From positions 31,423 through 95,422 of the forward strand of contig PDZV01000012.1 of the NCBI GenBank assembly GCA_002753135.1: a stretch of DNA of 64,000 nucleotides, written 5' to 3'. Of the stretch, positions 21,267 through 29,911 are shown piece by piece; positions within the stretch are counted from its first letter, which is position 1; every line of letters starts with the position of its first letter. Both the position numbers and the translations under genes were made by a program. Under the pieces are notes generated by a model. That model did not search any database. It had not been told where the DNA came from and was given only the letters and a program-made list of their open reading frames with translations. The stretch comes from Magnetococcales bacterium WMHbinv6 (lineage in GTDB: Bacteria; Pseudomonadota; Magnetococcia; Magnetococcales; Magnetaquicoccaceae).

Positions 21267-23474
21267 CTATGATGTAACTTTGCCCCTCACGCGAACCTTA
21301 GCCTGAAGTTGCTGCTTGATCTGGGTGTAAAGACGGGCTTCCGCGTTTTCCCGATCACGAAAAGAAATCACCAAGGCGTACTCTTCCTCTTGATTGCAAA
21401 CCTGTTCTCCCCATGGAAAATCGTTGCGCGTGATAACAGCAAACAGTTTTTCTTCTTTTAGTTTCGAGTCTTTATTAAACTGCTTAAATTCCCATAAATC
21501 TGCCTGCACCGTTCCTTTGCTGCGCGCCGTTTGGCCAATCAATCCCTTTTTGAATTCTGGAATATTCTCGTAATTGGCTTTTTCAGTTGCCTTATTGAAC
21601 ATTGTGATGACTTGATCCAAACCAGGGGCTGCCACCAAACGAAAGTCAATACGGGTAGCGCGATATTTGATCCTGTTCGAGCGAACAGGAGGTGTGTAGG
21701 CCAGAGCCGCCGAGATTGCACGTAAGCGACGACTTTTGCCGGTCGTGAACGTCGTGGGAACTGGAATTTCGTAGAAATGATGGCGTTTGTTGGCAATGGA
21801 AGCGCCAGCGAGAAGTGTCACCGCATCTTCCACTGAATAGAAAAGAGCAGAGGTATCAACCATCCCGTAACCGCAGACCTGCCGGAAATCCTTGTTTTGT
21901 GTTATCAGCGCTTGGCTAGCCGCGGGCATGGCAGCATGGGCGCACAACAGGGCACGGATCTGGTTGTTGCTGGCACTGGGCAGTTCGCGAAGAACCAAAG
22001 CTGCCAGATGGGCTACCTGAGGCGCTGCCATGCTGGTTCCAGAATGGATGGCAAACAACCGACCTGTTGCATGCTCGTGCCCTGTGGAAACCACCCCCAA
22101 TCCGCATCCCTTGTCCAATAACCAGTTTCCCGCACGGGTATTGATCGCCCAGTTGCCACCATAAGCAACCAGTTCCGGCTTGATAGCCCCATCGACAGAA
22201 TTACCTCTGCAGGTAAAAGGCGAAGGCTGGTCCGGTTGGGCAATGGAAAGTTCGGATGGATCCAACGGATAGGACTGGCTGTTGAAGGTTTGGTTGCGAT
22301 GTGCCAGACTGCCGACAGTAAGCACATTGAGTGCCGGAGCAGGTTCGATAATTCGCCAAGCATCTTGCAGCAGGTAGTCTGGATAGTTGCGTCTCCAGGC
22401 CAACCCTTTGGGTGAAACATCACTGAGCACGTGATTGCCAGCTGAAACCACAAACAACAGGTTCCGGTCCCGACTTAATGAGTCCAGGATAAGAGAGAGG
22501 CCTCTCAAATGTCCACCCCGATAGGGTTTGTTAACATCACCGAAAGAGAGATTAAACACACGACAATTGTAATGTCTGCAGAAATAATCCACCGCCTCTA
22601 TGATCTGATTTTCTACAAATCCTGAATTATTTTCGTTGTTTTCGTCAAGAATTCTGCCACTAAACAGTTTCAGTTTAGGGGTAAACGCACCAGATCGCAA
22701 ACCAGCCTCAAAATCGCCATACAATGCCAGTCCGGCGACATGCGTGCCATGTCCGCATTCATCGGCGGACGTCTTACCCGACAGAAAACTTTGAACATCC
22801 CCAACAGCTGGATGCAGCAAAGGGTGACCTGAAATCAAACCGCTATCAAGAACAACGATTGCAGAAGCCTGTTCATCCGGCGCAGGAACGGGCGGAAATT
22901 GATTGATATCCTGCATAACAAGGGAGCGTTCCAAACCGATCTTGGGGGGAAGATCAACGGAACGTACATCCCGATGGCGCAAGAGCAAGCTGGCTTGAGA
23001 GGTGTTGCAACGAACGCGGTAGAGTGTCAAACCAGGTTGCTTGATTTGATCTTTCTTTTCAATCTGCTGTTGCTGCATCCAGGTTTCAAAAGCATCCCTC
23101 TCCTTTTTCGCTTCTCTGTTATCCTCCAGTGGCCATAACTCCACATCCAACAGGAACAGCTCTTGGTCTGGCAAGCCCTGGTTTTTCAGTGCCCATCCCT
23201 TGCGATCTTCTGGGCTCCAGCGATCCACACTAAGCAAGGCGAAAAAGGCATTTTTATTTATTACCTCACCCTTATCCACCAAGGTAGCGAGCCTAGCTTC
23301 AAAATTCGCCAGAGCCGCCTCACTGGCAAAACCAACAACAACGGAACTCTCTTCTTGACTGACAAAATCAATGTCGGGAGAAAGATGTCGCAGCTCAAAA
23401 TAATCGAGCAAGGTTCCCTGTTGGACTGTAAAACGAAACAGGCGGCGCTCATCAAAGCCCCCTACATCTTGCAT
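21267..23474 (-). CDS. Subtilisin-like (S8) serine protease, IetS-like; N-terminus cut by an in-frame stop
   Basis: A 735-residue S8 peptidase from the ATG at 23474. The triad is visible: D210 (VVLDSG), H242 (GHGTHVAG) and S481 (SGTSMAAP), with oxyanion-hole N347 (SAGN). About 200 residues precede the catalytic domain and ~220 follow it. It lies downstream of an AAA+ ATPase gene on the same strand. This pairing is known as IetAS, a plasmid-stability and anti-phage module (established knowledge); the assignment here is by architecture. The ATG at 23474 has almost no ribosome site. Two codons upstream an in-frame TAA ends a 49-codon frame that starts just after the ATPase with a good site, so the true start was probably 23627. 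Base composition is AT-richer than the flanks. Confidence 0.87.
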   Translation of the reverse strand: MQDVGGFDERRLFRFTVQQGTLLDYFELRHLSPDIDFVSQEESSVVVGFASEAALANFEARLATLVDKGEVINKNAFFALLSVDRWSPEDRKGWALKNQGLPDQELFLLDVELWPLEDNREAKKERDAFETWMQQQQIEKKDQIKQPGLTLYRVRCNTSQASLLLRHRDVRSVDLPPKIGLERSLVMQDINQFPPVPAPDEQASAIVVLDSGLISGHPLLHPAVGDVQSFLSGKTSADECGHGTHVAGLALYGDFEAGLRSGAFTPKLKLFSGRILDENNENNSGFVENQIIEAVDYFCRHYNCRVFNLSFGDVNKPYRGGHLRGLSLILDSLSRDRNLLFVVSAGNHVLSDVSPKGLAWRRNYPDYLLQDAWRIIEPAPALNVLTVGSLAHRNQTFNSQSYPLDPSELSIAQPDQPSPFTCRGNSVDGAIKPELVAYGGNWAINTRAGNWLLDKGCGLGVVSTGHEHATGRLFAIHSGTSMAAPQVAHLAALVLRELPSASNNQIRALLCAHAAMPAASQALITQNKDFRQVCGYGMVDTSALFYSVEDAVTLLAGASIANKRHHFYEIPVPTTFTTGKSRRLRAISAALAYTPPVRSNRIKYRATRIDFRLVAAPGLDQVITMFNKATEKANYENIPEFKKGLIGQTARSKGTVQADLWEFKQFNKDSKLKEEKLFAVITRNDFPWGEQVCNQEEEYALVISFRDRENAEARLYTQIKQQLQAKVRVRGKVTS

Positions 23475-23477
23475 TAC

Positions 23478-23627
23478 TTATCGCTTGGCAATTTCAACCT
23501 TTTGTTGAAGAAGGCGACCATGCCTACGCATATTAGACGGTTCTTTAGGAGGATTGTAATTTTTTGCGCGTTTTTCAGGAACGGGCGACTCTTTTTGTAA
23601 AATCAAATGCGGGTGAAACTCTGCCAT
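23478..23627 (-). pseudogene. Detached N-terminal segment of the IetS-like protease
   Basis: Forty-nine codons from an ATG seven bases after the ATPase stop, with GAGGA as ribosome site, ending in TAA at 23478-23480. The protease frame continues in phase directly after this stop (GTA, then ATG). The encoded MAEFHPHLIL start and the HGRLLQQKVEIAKR end look like a protease N-terminus. A single CAA-to-TAA change would explain the split. Alternatives are a real small protein or a base-call error. Confidence 0.6.
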
Positions 23628-23633
23628 TGTCTG

Positions 23634-24629
23634 TTATCCTCGCTGCATACGATGACGTCTGGCATCCTCCCGGCGAATGGCTGACTGAAGATGCCGTTCA
23701 TTAAGAAATTCCTGGCCAGACAAAACCATCTCCTTGGCCGATCGGCGCAACACCCGTTCGACATCGGCATGGCTCATGCCTTTGAAGAGTTTGATGACAT
23801 CATTACTCTCCACGTCAAACTCCCGGCGCAAACCACGCAGTTTGCAGGCGAGAAGTTTTTTCAGCTGCTCAAGATTGGGGGGTTCAAAGAGCAAAATCTC
23901 GTCGAACCTCCGCCATACGGCGGCATCCAGAATCGTTTCATGGTTGGTGGCAGCGACCAGGAGACTCCTGCCGTGATAGGCATCGAGAAGCTGCAAGAAG
24001 GCGTTGACCACTCTTTTCAACTCCCCGTGATCTGCAGCATCTGCTCGTTCCTTGGCCAAAGCGTCGAACTCATCAAACAAGGCCACCATGGGTACAGAAG
24101 CGACAAAATCCAACACCTGTCGCAGATTGGCTGCCGTTTCGCCCAGATAGGAAGAGACCACGCTGTCGATCCGTACAATGGCCAACGGCAAACCAAGCTC
24201 CGAGGCCAACACCTCTGCCGTCAGGGTTTTGCCACAACCCGGAGGCCCACAAAACAGCAGACGATCTGCTGGCGCAAGCCCATGAGTTTTCAACACCTCT
24301 TGACGATGGTGTTCCTGCAACACCTCCTCCAACAGAGAACGGTTGTCGTCGGATAAAACAAGATCTTCCATACGACGCAACGGTTCACGAATGTGAAGCA
24401 GCGGCAGGCCACGTTCTTTGTCGCTTGGAACACTCTTGACCAGTGAGACCAAGGGTTGGCTGGATACACTGGTACGACCATACAAAATTTTTTCCAGGTC
24501 GCTGGCAAGCAGGTAGTGATGCTTCTCCCGCTCTTCCCGGATGACCTCCTCAGAAGCTTTTTTGAATGCCTCCAGATTGCCCTCAGCCCCTGAGCGAATG
24601 AGTTGTCGCAACAACTGTCCCGATGCCAT
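23634..24629 (-). CDS. AAA+ ATPase, IetA-like
   Basis: A 331-residue AAA+ protein. A helical N-terminal region of about 130 residues precedes the ATPase core: Walker A GPPGCGKT, Walker B ALFDEFD, sensor-1 AATNH, an RRFD arginine-finger region, and a C-terminal helical lid. In IetAS modules this ATPase works with the S8 protease encoded next. The ATG at 24629 has GGGGA upstream; the longer in-frame start at 24782 falls inside the AT-rich palindromes and is rejected. The protease frame follows after six bases. Confidence 0.85.
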   Translation of the reverse strand: MASGQLLRQLIRSGAEGNLEAFKKASEEVIREEREKHHYLLASDLEKILYGRTSVSSQPLVSLVKSVPSDKERGLPLLHIREPLRRMEDLVLSDDNRSLLEEVLQEHHRQEVLKTHGLAPADRLLFCGPPGCGKTLTAEVLASELGLPLAIVRIDSVVSSYLGETAANLRQVLDFVASVPMVALFDEFDALAKERADAADHGELKRVVNAFLQLLDAYHGRSLLVAATNHETILDAAVWRRFDEILLFEPPNLEQLKKLLACKLRGLRREFDVESNDVIKLFKGMSHADVERVLRRSAKEMVLSGQEFLNERHLQSAIRREDARRHRMQRG

Positions 24630-24759
24630 GTCAAATCCCCATTGTCCTCGCACTGTCCTGCCGGGAAACTCCGCAGGAATGCCCAGTCGGTTATACCGAT
24701 TGTAGCCATTCCGCTGCTTCACCTTCAAGCAGAAGTGTGACGAGGTTATGCGGATTTTT

Positions 24760-24798
24760 ATTATCAAATGTTTGATAATCAATAATTATCAAACATTT
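24760..24798. promoter_or_regulatory. Cluster of AT-rich palindromic half-sites upstream of the ietA-like gene
   Basis: A perfect 20-base palindrome (24760-24779; ATTATCAAA, TG, TTTGATAAT) is followed five bases later by a third copy of the half-site, so that 24766-24779 and 24785-24798 also form a perfect 14-base inverted repeat. It lies about 130 bp before the ATPase gene. The layout fits an operator for a dimeric repressor with cooperative sites. The rest of the 327-bp gap from 24630 to 24956 holds no gene I can support. Confidence 0.5.
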
Positions 24799-24956
24799 CG
24801 AGCACCAGCCGATCACATCAGGGTTTTATTGACAGGCCCTTCATTGCATTAACAATCATAAACACCTTAATCATGCTTGTCCAGAAAATTTTCAGACAAT
24901 AACAGAAAAAATTGCCACACGCCCAGCAGAAGCGCAACAAAAGGAATCACCAGTCC

Positions 24957-26195
24957 TCAATAATAAACTCCCACAATCGCCCCGGTCATCAATGTCGCCA
25001 GCGTACCGGCGATAATGGCGCGACCGCCCAGGGAAACCAGTTCGCTGTGGCGTTCTGGGACCATGCTGCCCAGGCCGCCCAACAAAATACCTAAGCTGCC
25101 GAAATTGGCAAAACCGCACAGGGCGTAGGTGAGCATCAGACGGGAACGCAAGCTTAAGGTCTCCTCCGGCAGACGGGCCAGATGGAGATAGGCGATAAAC
25201 TCATTGAGTACCGTCTTTTCCCCCATCAACATACCCGCCACCTGCGCCTCGGACCAGGGAATGCCCATCAACCAGGTCAACGGGGCCAGCAGCCAGCCCA
25301 ACAGGCGCTGCAACGTCACCGCCTCGCCACCCCAGGCCGGCAACCAGGCCAACAGGCTGTTGAGCAGGGCGACCAAGGCCACCAGAACAATCAAAAAGCT
25401 GATAATGTTGATCAACAAAGAGATTCCTTCCAGCGTGCCCCGGGTTATCGCGTCCATGGCGCTGCTGGCACTGTGCGGCGGATCCAGCATACCGGAGGTC
25501 GGCGGTTCAGGCTGCGGTACCATCAGCATGGCCACCGTCAACCCCGCCGGGGCGCTCAAAAGGGAGGCAATCATGATATGACCCAAAGCATCTGGAATCA
25601 CCGGACCTAAAATGGCGGCATAAATCACCATCATCGTCCCGGCAATGGTGGCCATGCCGGTGGCCATCACCGCAAACAGCTCGCCTCGGCTCATCTGCCG
25701 CAAATAGGGCCGGATCAATAACGGAGCCTCAACCATGCCGACAAAAATGGTCGAGGCCGCTGCCAGCCCCAACGCCCCGCCAATACCGAAACTTTTCTGC
25801 AACATCCAGGAAAAGCCCCGCACTATCCAAGGCAAAATACGCCAATAAAACAACAACGAAGCCAAGGCACTGATCACCAGAACCATCGGCAGAGCGCGAA
25901 AGGCCAACAGATAACTGCCCCCCGGTGCCGTTTCAGCAAAGGGCAACGGCCCACCGCCCAAATAACCAAACACAAAAGCGGTACCCTGCATCGTCGCCTG
26001 CTCGAGCAGCATCACCCCCTCGTTCAACAACAGAAAAAATTGCCGCACCATCGGCACCTTGAGCAACAACGCCCCCAGCAGCCACTGCAACAGAATGCCC
26101 GCCAGCACCGGACGCCAGACAATCCGCCGCCGATCTTCACTGAGCAACCAGGCCAGCCCCAGCAACAGAAAAAAACCTGCCAAACTTTGCCACAT
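24957..26195 (-). CDS. NupC-type concentrative nucleoside transporter
   Basis: A 412-residue CNT-family transporter with many membrane helices, importing nucleosides with H+ or Na+ across the inner membrane. Family motifs include GTAFVFGYLGGG, the long EAPLLIRPYL and MATGMATIAGT segments, the GMLMGEKTVLNEFIAY motif and the C-terminal ALCGFANFGSLGI. The ATG at 26195 has AGAGGA eight bases upstream; the longer frame to 26291 is not needed. It diverges from the Bcp gene across 125 bp. Confidence 0.93.
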   Translation of the reverse strand: MWQSLAGFFLLLGLAWLLSEDRRRIVWRPVLAGILLQWLLGALLLKVPMVRQFFLLLNEGVMLLEQATMQGTAFVFGYLGGGPLPFAETAPGGSYLLAFRALPMVLVISALASLLFYWRILPWIVRGFSWMLQKSFGIGGALGLAAASTIFVGMVEAPLLIRPYLRQMSRGELFAVMATGMATIAGTMMVIYAAILGPVIPDALGHIMIASLLSAPAGLTVAMLMVPQPEPPTSGMLDPPHSASSAMDAITRGTLEGISLLINIISFLIVLVALVALLNSLLAWLPAWGGEAVTLQRLLGWLLAPLTWLMGIPWSEAQVAGMLMGEKTVLNEFIAYLHLARLPEETLSLRSRLMLTYALCGFANFGSLGILLGGLGSMVPERHSELVSLGGRAIIAGTLATLMTGAIVGVYY

Positions 26196-26320
26196 CGCAT
26201 TATCCTCTCTTGCCAACAGCCACCAGAGCCACCCCTGCCGCTTCTCCTGCACTCCACCAGCAGGCCTGCTGGCGACGACAAATGCACACAATTGTTAACC
26301 TCGACCCAAAGGTGATACGC

Positions 26321-26785
26321 ATGCTCGACATCGGACAACCCATCCCCGACCTGACTCTGCCCGATCAATCCGGTCAGACACACCCCTTGCCGCAACTGCT
26401 CGGCAGCCAGGGGGCCATCTTCTATTTTTATCCAAAGGATAATACCCCAGGCTGCACCGTGGAAGCCAACGATTTCCAGGCATATCTGAGCGACTTTGCC
26501 GCCCTCGGCTATCGCGTCATCGGCCTGTCCAAAGATTCGGTCGCCTCGCATGAAAAATTTTGCCAGAAACAAAACCTGACCTTTACCCTGTTGAGCGATG
26601 CCGACGGTGCCGCCTGTCTGGCTTTTGGCGTCTGGCAGGAAAAAAAGAACTACGGAAAGGTGAGCATGGGCATTGTCAGATCAACTTTTGTTGTTGATGC
26701 GCAGGGCATTGTTCGTCGGGTTTATCGCGCCGTGCGGGTCAATGGCCATGCGCAACAGCTGCTGGCCGATCTGCAAGCCCGGTGA
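26321..26785 (+). CDS. bcp: Peroxiredoxin, Bcp/PrxQ type
   Basis: A 154-residue thiol peroxidase that reduces peroxides. Peroxidatic C45 lies in YPKDNTPGCT. The usual resolving cysteine five residues on (C50 in E. coli numbering) is N50 here, so it is a 1-Cys variant or uses another Cys (one lies in EKFCQK). The ATG at 26321 has AAAGGTG upstream. It shares a strong hairpin with the convergent hemerythrin gene. Confidence 0.93.
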   Translation: MLDIGQPIPDLTLPDQSGQTHPLPQLLGSQGAIFYFYPKDNTPGCTVEANDFQAYLSDFAALGYRVIGLSKDSVASHEKFCQKQNLTFTLLSDADGAACLAFGVWQEKKNYGKVSMGIVRSTFVVDAQGIVRRVYRAVRVNGHAQQLLADLQAR

Positions 26786-26801
26786 TGCGGGCTATTTTCC
26801 C

Positions 26802-26833
26802 TTCCGTCTGCCTCCTGTTTGAGGCAGACGGAA
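26802..26833. terminator. Bidirectional terminator hairpin
   Basis: A perfect 13-base stem (26802-26814 and 26821-26833) with a six-base loop sits between the convergent bcp and hemerythrin stops. T-rich bases flank it but there is no long T-run. Confidence 0.6.
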
Positions 26834-26846
26834 CAGGAGGAACTGC

Positions 26847-27293
26847 TTAACCTTTTTCGTCGTGATAGTACTGTTCGGCAATTTTTTGCACTTCCGGAGT
26901 ATTCAGATAGGGCATGTATTGGCGATCTTCGCCGAGAATATGGCCGGTCAGCCAGTTGGTCAAAAAGAGTACCACTTCATCGATCACCCCATGCCGTCCC
27001 TGCTCATCTTCGGCCTTGAGAAAACGGGAACGAAATTCACAGAGATTTTCCCGAATTTTGTCGTGCAGATTTTCATGCTCTTCAGTTGCGGGGTAGCCCC
27101 CTTTGCGCATCAAACGCTCTTCAAAACGAAAATGGCTGGTGACATAGCCACGCAGTTGCACAAATATTCTGTCGATCTCGTCAACTGCCTTGTTGTTGTG
27201 AATCGCCTCCATCATGCTGGCAAACAGTTGAAACAAACGTTGATGCTGGTCATCAATCGGGCCGACGCCGACACTGTACTCCGCTTTCCACAT
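26847..27293 (-). CDS. Bacteriohemerythrin
   Basis: A 148-residue single-domain hemerythrin that binds O2 at a di-iron centre. Ligand motifs in order: IDDQH, HFRFEE, HENLH and HILGED. The ATG at 27293 has GAGGTGAGG upstream; a GTG three codons earlier is possible. It probably stores, carries or buffers oxygen in the cytoplasm, consistent with the hemerythrin-tailed receptor elsewhere in the window. The dsr genes diverge from it across about 240 bp. Confidence 0.95.
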   Translation of the reverse strand: MWKAEYSVGVGPIDDQHQRLFQLFASMMEAIHNNKAVDEIDRIFVQLRGYVTSHFRFEERLMRKGGYPATEEHENLHDKIRENLCEFRSRFLKAEDEQGRHGVIDEVVLFLTNWLTGHILGEDRQYMPYLNTPEVQKIAEQYYHDEKG

Positions 27294-27531
27294 GAGCCTC
27301 ACCTCGCTTCCTTAGGGTTGATCCGCCGTTGATGGCATTATTGCCTGCTCTGGCAACCCGTCTCAAGCATTATCGTCAAAAAGCAAAAATTTTTTTGGAA
27401 CTTTTTGCGAAAAATTTGTAACAAACGTGATATTTGTCTATTTTATCCTGCGGGTGCTTGCTGCACCGAGGGGACATTTTGAAATAACCGTGCGATCTTA
27501 TCCATTCCTTCCTGCAAAGTGAGGTTGAGCC

Positions 27532-28767
27532 GTGAGCGAACAACAGGAGAAAAAGCAAGCATTTGAACTGCATCCCACCCCGATGCTGGACCATCTGGAA
27601 AGCGGTCCCTGGCCCAGCTTTATCAAGGGGTTTAAAGAGACGGTGACGCGGACGGAAAAAACCATGGTCCGTGGTGTCCTCGATCAGTTGAACTACTCTT
27701 ACGAAACCAAAATGGGTTACTGGAAGGGGGGCGTGGTCGGCGTTCATGGCTATGGGGCCGGGGTTATTAGCCGCTACAGCATGATCAGCGACCAGTTTCC
27801 GGAAGCGACCGAATTTCATACCATGCGCGTGCAACCGGCTCCCGGCCTGCACTACAGCGCCAAAGCCCTGCGTGAAGTCTGCGATATTTGGGAAAAATAT
27901 GGCTCCGGTCTGATGTCGATGCACGGACAAACCGGCAACCTGCAGCTGCAAGGCGTCAAAGCAGAAAATGTGCAGGCTCTCTTCGATGAACTCAATCAAC
28001 GGGGTTGGGATCTGGGTGGAGCGGGGGCCACTGTCCGTACCGGTGCCTCCTGCGTCGGCCCGGCCCGTTGCGAACAGGCCTGCTACGACACCCTGGGTAC
28101 GCATGGCAAAGTGTTGAGCTATTATGCCGACCTGACCCATCGCCCACAGCTGCCCTATAAAGCCAAATTCAAATTTTCCGGCTGTCCCAACGATTGCACC
28201 AACAGCATCCAACGGGCCGACTATGCGGTGATCGGCACCTGGAAAGATGATATGCAAGTCGATACTGCCGAAGTGGAAAATTTTATCGATAAAAAAGGGA
28301 TCGATTATGTGGTCAACAACGTCATCAGCCGTTGCCCGACCCAGGCCATCACCTTGAAAGGCAAACAGCTGGAAATCGACAACCGCAACTGCGTGCGCTG
28401 CATGCACTGCCTCAACGTCATGCCCAAAGCCCTTTCACCCGGCAAAGAGCGGGGGATTACCCTGCTGGTCGGTGGCAAGGGACATCTCAAAGTCGGCAAC
28501 ATGCTCGGCTCGGTGATGGTGCCCTTCATGAAAATGGAAACGGAAGAGGATATCGACGCCTTTATCGAACTGATCGACAAAATGATCGATTACTGGTCGG
28601 AAAACGGCCTGGATCACGAACGGATCGGCGAAACCATCGAGCGGGTGGGTGTGCAGGAGTTTCTTGATGCCGTCGGCCTGGAAGCCAATATCGATATGGT
28701 GGCCCATCCACGGGACAATCCGTTTTTCAAAGCGGATCTGACCCACAGCCCGGAAGAAGCGGCCTGA
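27532..28767 (+). CDS. dsrA: Dissimilatory sulfite reductase alpha subunit
   Basis: A 411-residue DsrA. Siroheme-[4Fe-4S] ligands are C174-x5-C180 and C218-x3-C222. An inserted ferredoxin domain follows with C268, C287, C290 and C293. The start is GTG, with GAGG upstream. With DsrB it forms the alpha2-beta2 enzyme interconverting sulfite and sulfide-level sulfur. Direction cannot be read from motifs, but dsrL two genes on is typical of the oxidative (reverse) type that oxidises stored sulfur. There is a 54-bp gap to dsrB. Confidence 0.97.
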   Translation: MSEQQEKKQAFELHPTPMLDHLESGPWPSFIKGFKETVTRTEKTMVRGVLDQLNYSYETKMGYWKGGVVGVHGYGAGVISRYSMISDQFPEATEFHTMRVQPAPGLHYSAKALREVCDIWEKYGSGLMSMHGQTGNLQLQGVKAENVQALFDELNQRGWDLGGAGATVRTGASCVGPARCEQACYDTLGTHGKVLSYYADLTHRPQLPYKAKFKFSGCPNDCTNSIQRADYAVIGTWKDDMQVDTAEVENFIDKKGIDYVVNNVISRCPTQAITLKGKQLEIDNRNCVRCMHCLNVMPKALSPGKERGITLLVGGKGHLKVGNMLGSVMVPFMKMETEEDIDAFIELIDKMIDYWSENGLDHERIGETIERVGVQEFLDAVGLEANIDMVAHPRDNPFFKADLTHSPEEAA

Positions 28768-28821
28768 TCGCCAGTATTCTCTTGACCGAATCGATTCAAC
28801 CTGTCTCAAGGAGTCTTATTG

Positions 28822-29895
28822 ATGGCCGAACGTACCTGGAAAACCATTGAAAATGGTCCCCATTCGCTCGATGATTTTTTGCACCCGATCAGCAAGAAAA
28901 ATTATGGACAATGGCGTTATCACGAACGCCCCCGTCCTGGTGTGTTGAAACATGTCGCCTGGAGCGGTGACGTGCTTTTTACCGTCCGTGCGGCCACCCA
29001 TCGCCAGGTGACGGTGGATATTGTCCGCCGCCTCTGCGATTTGGCCGATAAATATGCCGATGGCTACCTGCGCTGGACCATCCGCAACAATGTCGAATTC
29101 ATGACCCCCAACGAAGCCAACGTCGAACCTCTGATCCGTGATCTGGCAGCCATTGGTCACCCGGTTGGTGGTACCGGTCCTTCGGTCAGTGCCATCGCCC
29201 ATACCCAAGGCTGGCTGCACTGCGACATTCCGGCCATCGACGCCTCCGGCGTGGCCAAAAGCATTATGGATGCCCTGTTCCATGATTTTGCCCACGAAGA
29301 GATGCCCAACCGGGTTCGTCTCTCCACCTCCTGCTGCGAAATCAACTGCGGCGGTCAGGCGGATATAGCCGTGGTGGTGCAACATACCCGCCCGCCGCGC
29401 ATCAACCATGAAATTTTGGCCAACGTCTGCGAAATGCCCAGCACCGTGGCCCGCTGCCCGGTGGCGGCCATCCGTCCCACCACCGTCAACGGCAAACCCT
29501 CCCTGATGGTGGTCGAAGAGAAGTGCATCTACTGCGGAGCCTGCTTTGGTGCCTGCCCGGCCATGGAGATCAACCATCCGGAACACTCCAAGCTGGCCGT
29601 CTGGGTCGGCGGCAAAAACTCCAACGCCCGCAGCAAACCCACCAACATGAAACTGGTGGCGCATGGCCTGCCCAACAATCCGCCCCGCTGGCCAGAGGTG
29701 ACCGACGTGCTGAAACGGATCCTGGGAGCCTACAAGGCCGGTGGTCGCGATTGGGAGCGTCTCGGCGAATGGATCGAGCGCATCGGTTGGCGTCGCTTCT
29801 TTGAAGAGACCGGCCTTGCCTTCGACAAATCGATGATCGACAACTATCGCCACGCCAGGGTGTCGCTCAACCAATCCGCGCAAATTCGTTTCTAG
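28822..29895 (+). CDS. dsrB: Dissimilatory sulfite reductase beta subunit
   Basis: A 357-residue DsrB with cysteines C171, C172, C176 (TSCCEINCGG) and C203-C212 in the siroheme region, and a ferredoxin domain at C235, C238, C241, C245 (CIYCGACFGAC). AAGGAG lies eight bases before the ATG at 28822. It partners DsrA; beta carries the catalytic siroheme in known structures. Its TAG stop merges into a run of nine G that leads into dsrL. Confidence 0.97.
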   Translation: MAERTWKTIENGPHSLDDFLHPISKKNYGQWRYHERPRPGVLKHVAWSGDVLFTVRAATHRQVTVDIVRRLCDLADKYADGYLRWTIRNNVEFMTPNEANVEPLIRDLAAIGHPVGGTGPSVSAIAHTQGWLHCDIPAIDASGVAKSIMDALFHDFAHEEMPNRVRLSTSCCEINCGGQADIAVVVQHTRPPRINHEILANVCEMPSTVARCPVAAIRPTTVNGKPSLMVVEEKCIYCGACFGACPAMEINHPEHSKLAVWVGGKNSNARSKPTNMKLVAHGLPNNPPRWPEVTDVLKRILGAYKAGGRDWERLGEWIERIGWRRFFEETGLAFDKSMIDNYRHARVSLNQSAQIRF

Positions 29896-29911
29896 GGGGG
29901 GGGTGAAACTC

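Noticed and set aside
20964..24956. Attachment-site repeat of the tRNA-Thr 3' end flanking the ietAS-like genes
   Set aside because: No second copy of the tRNA 3' end and no integrase found up to nupC.
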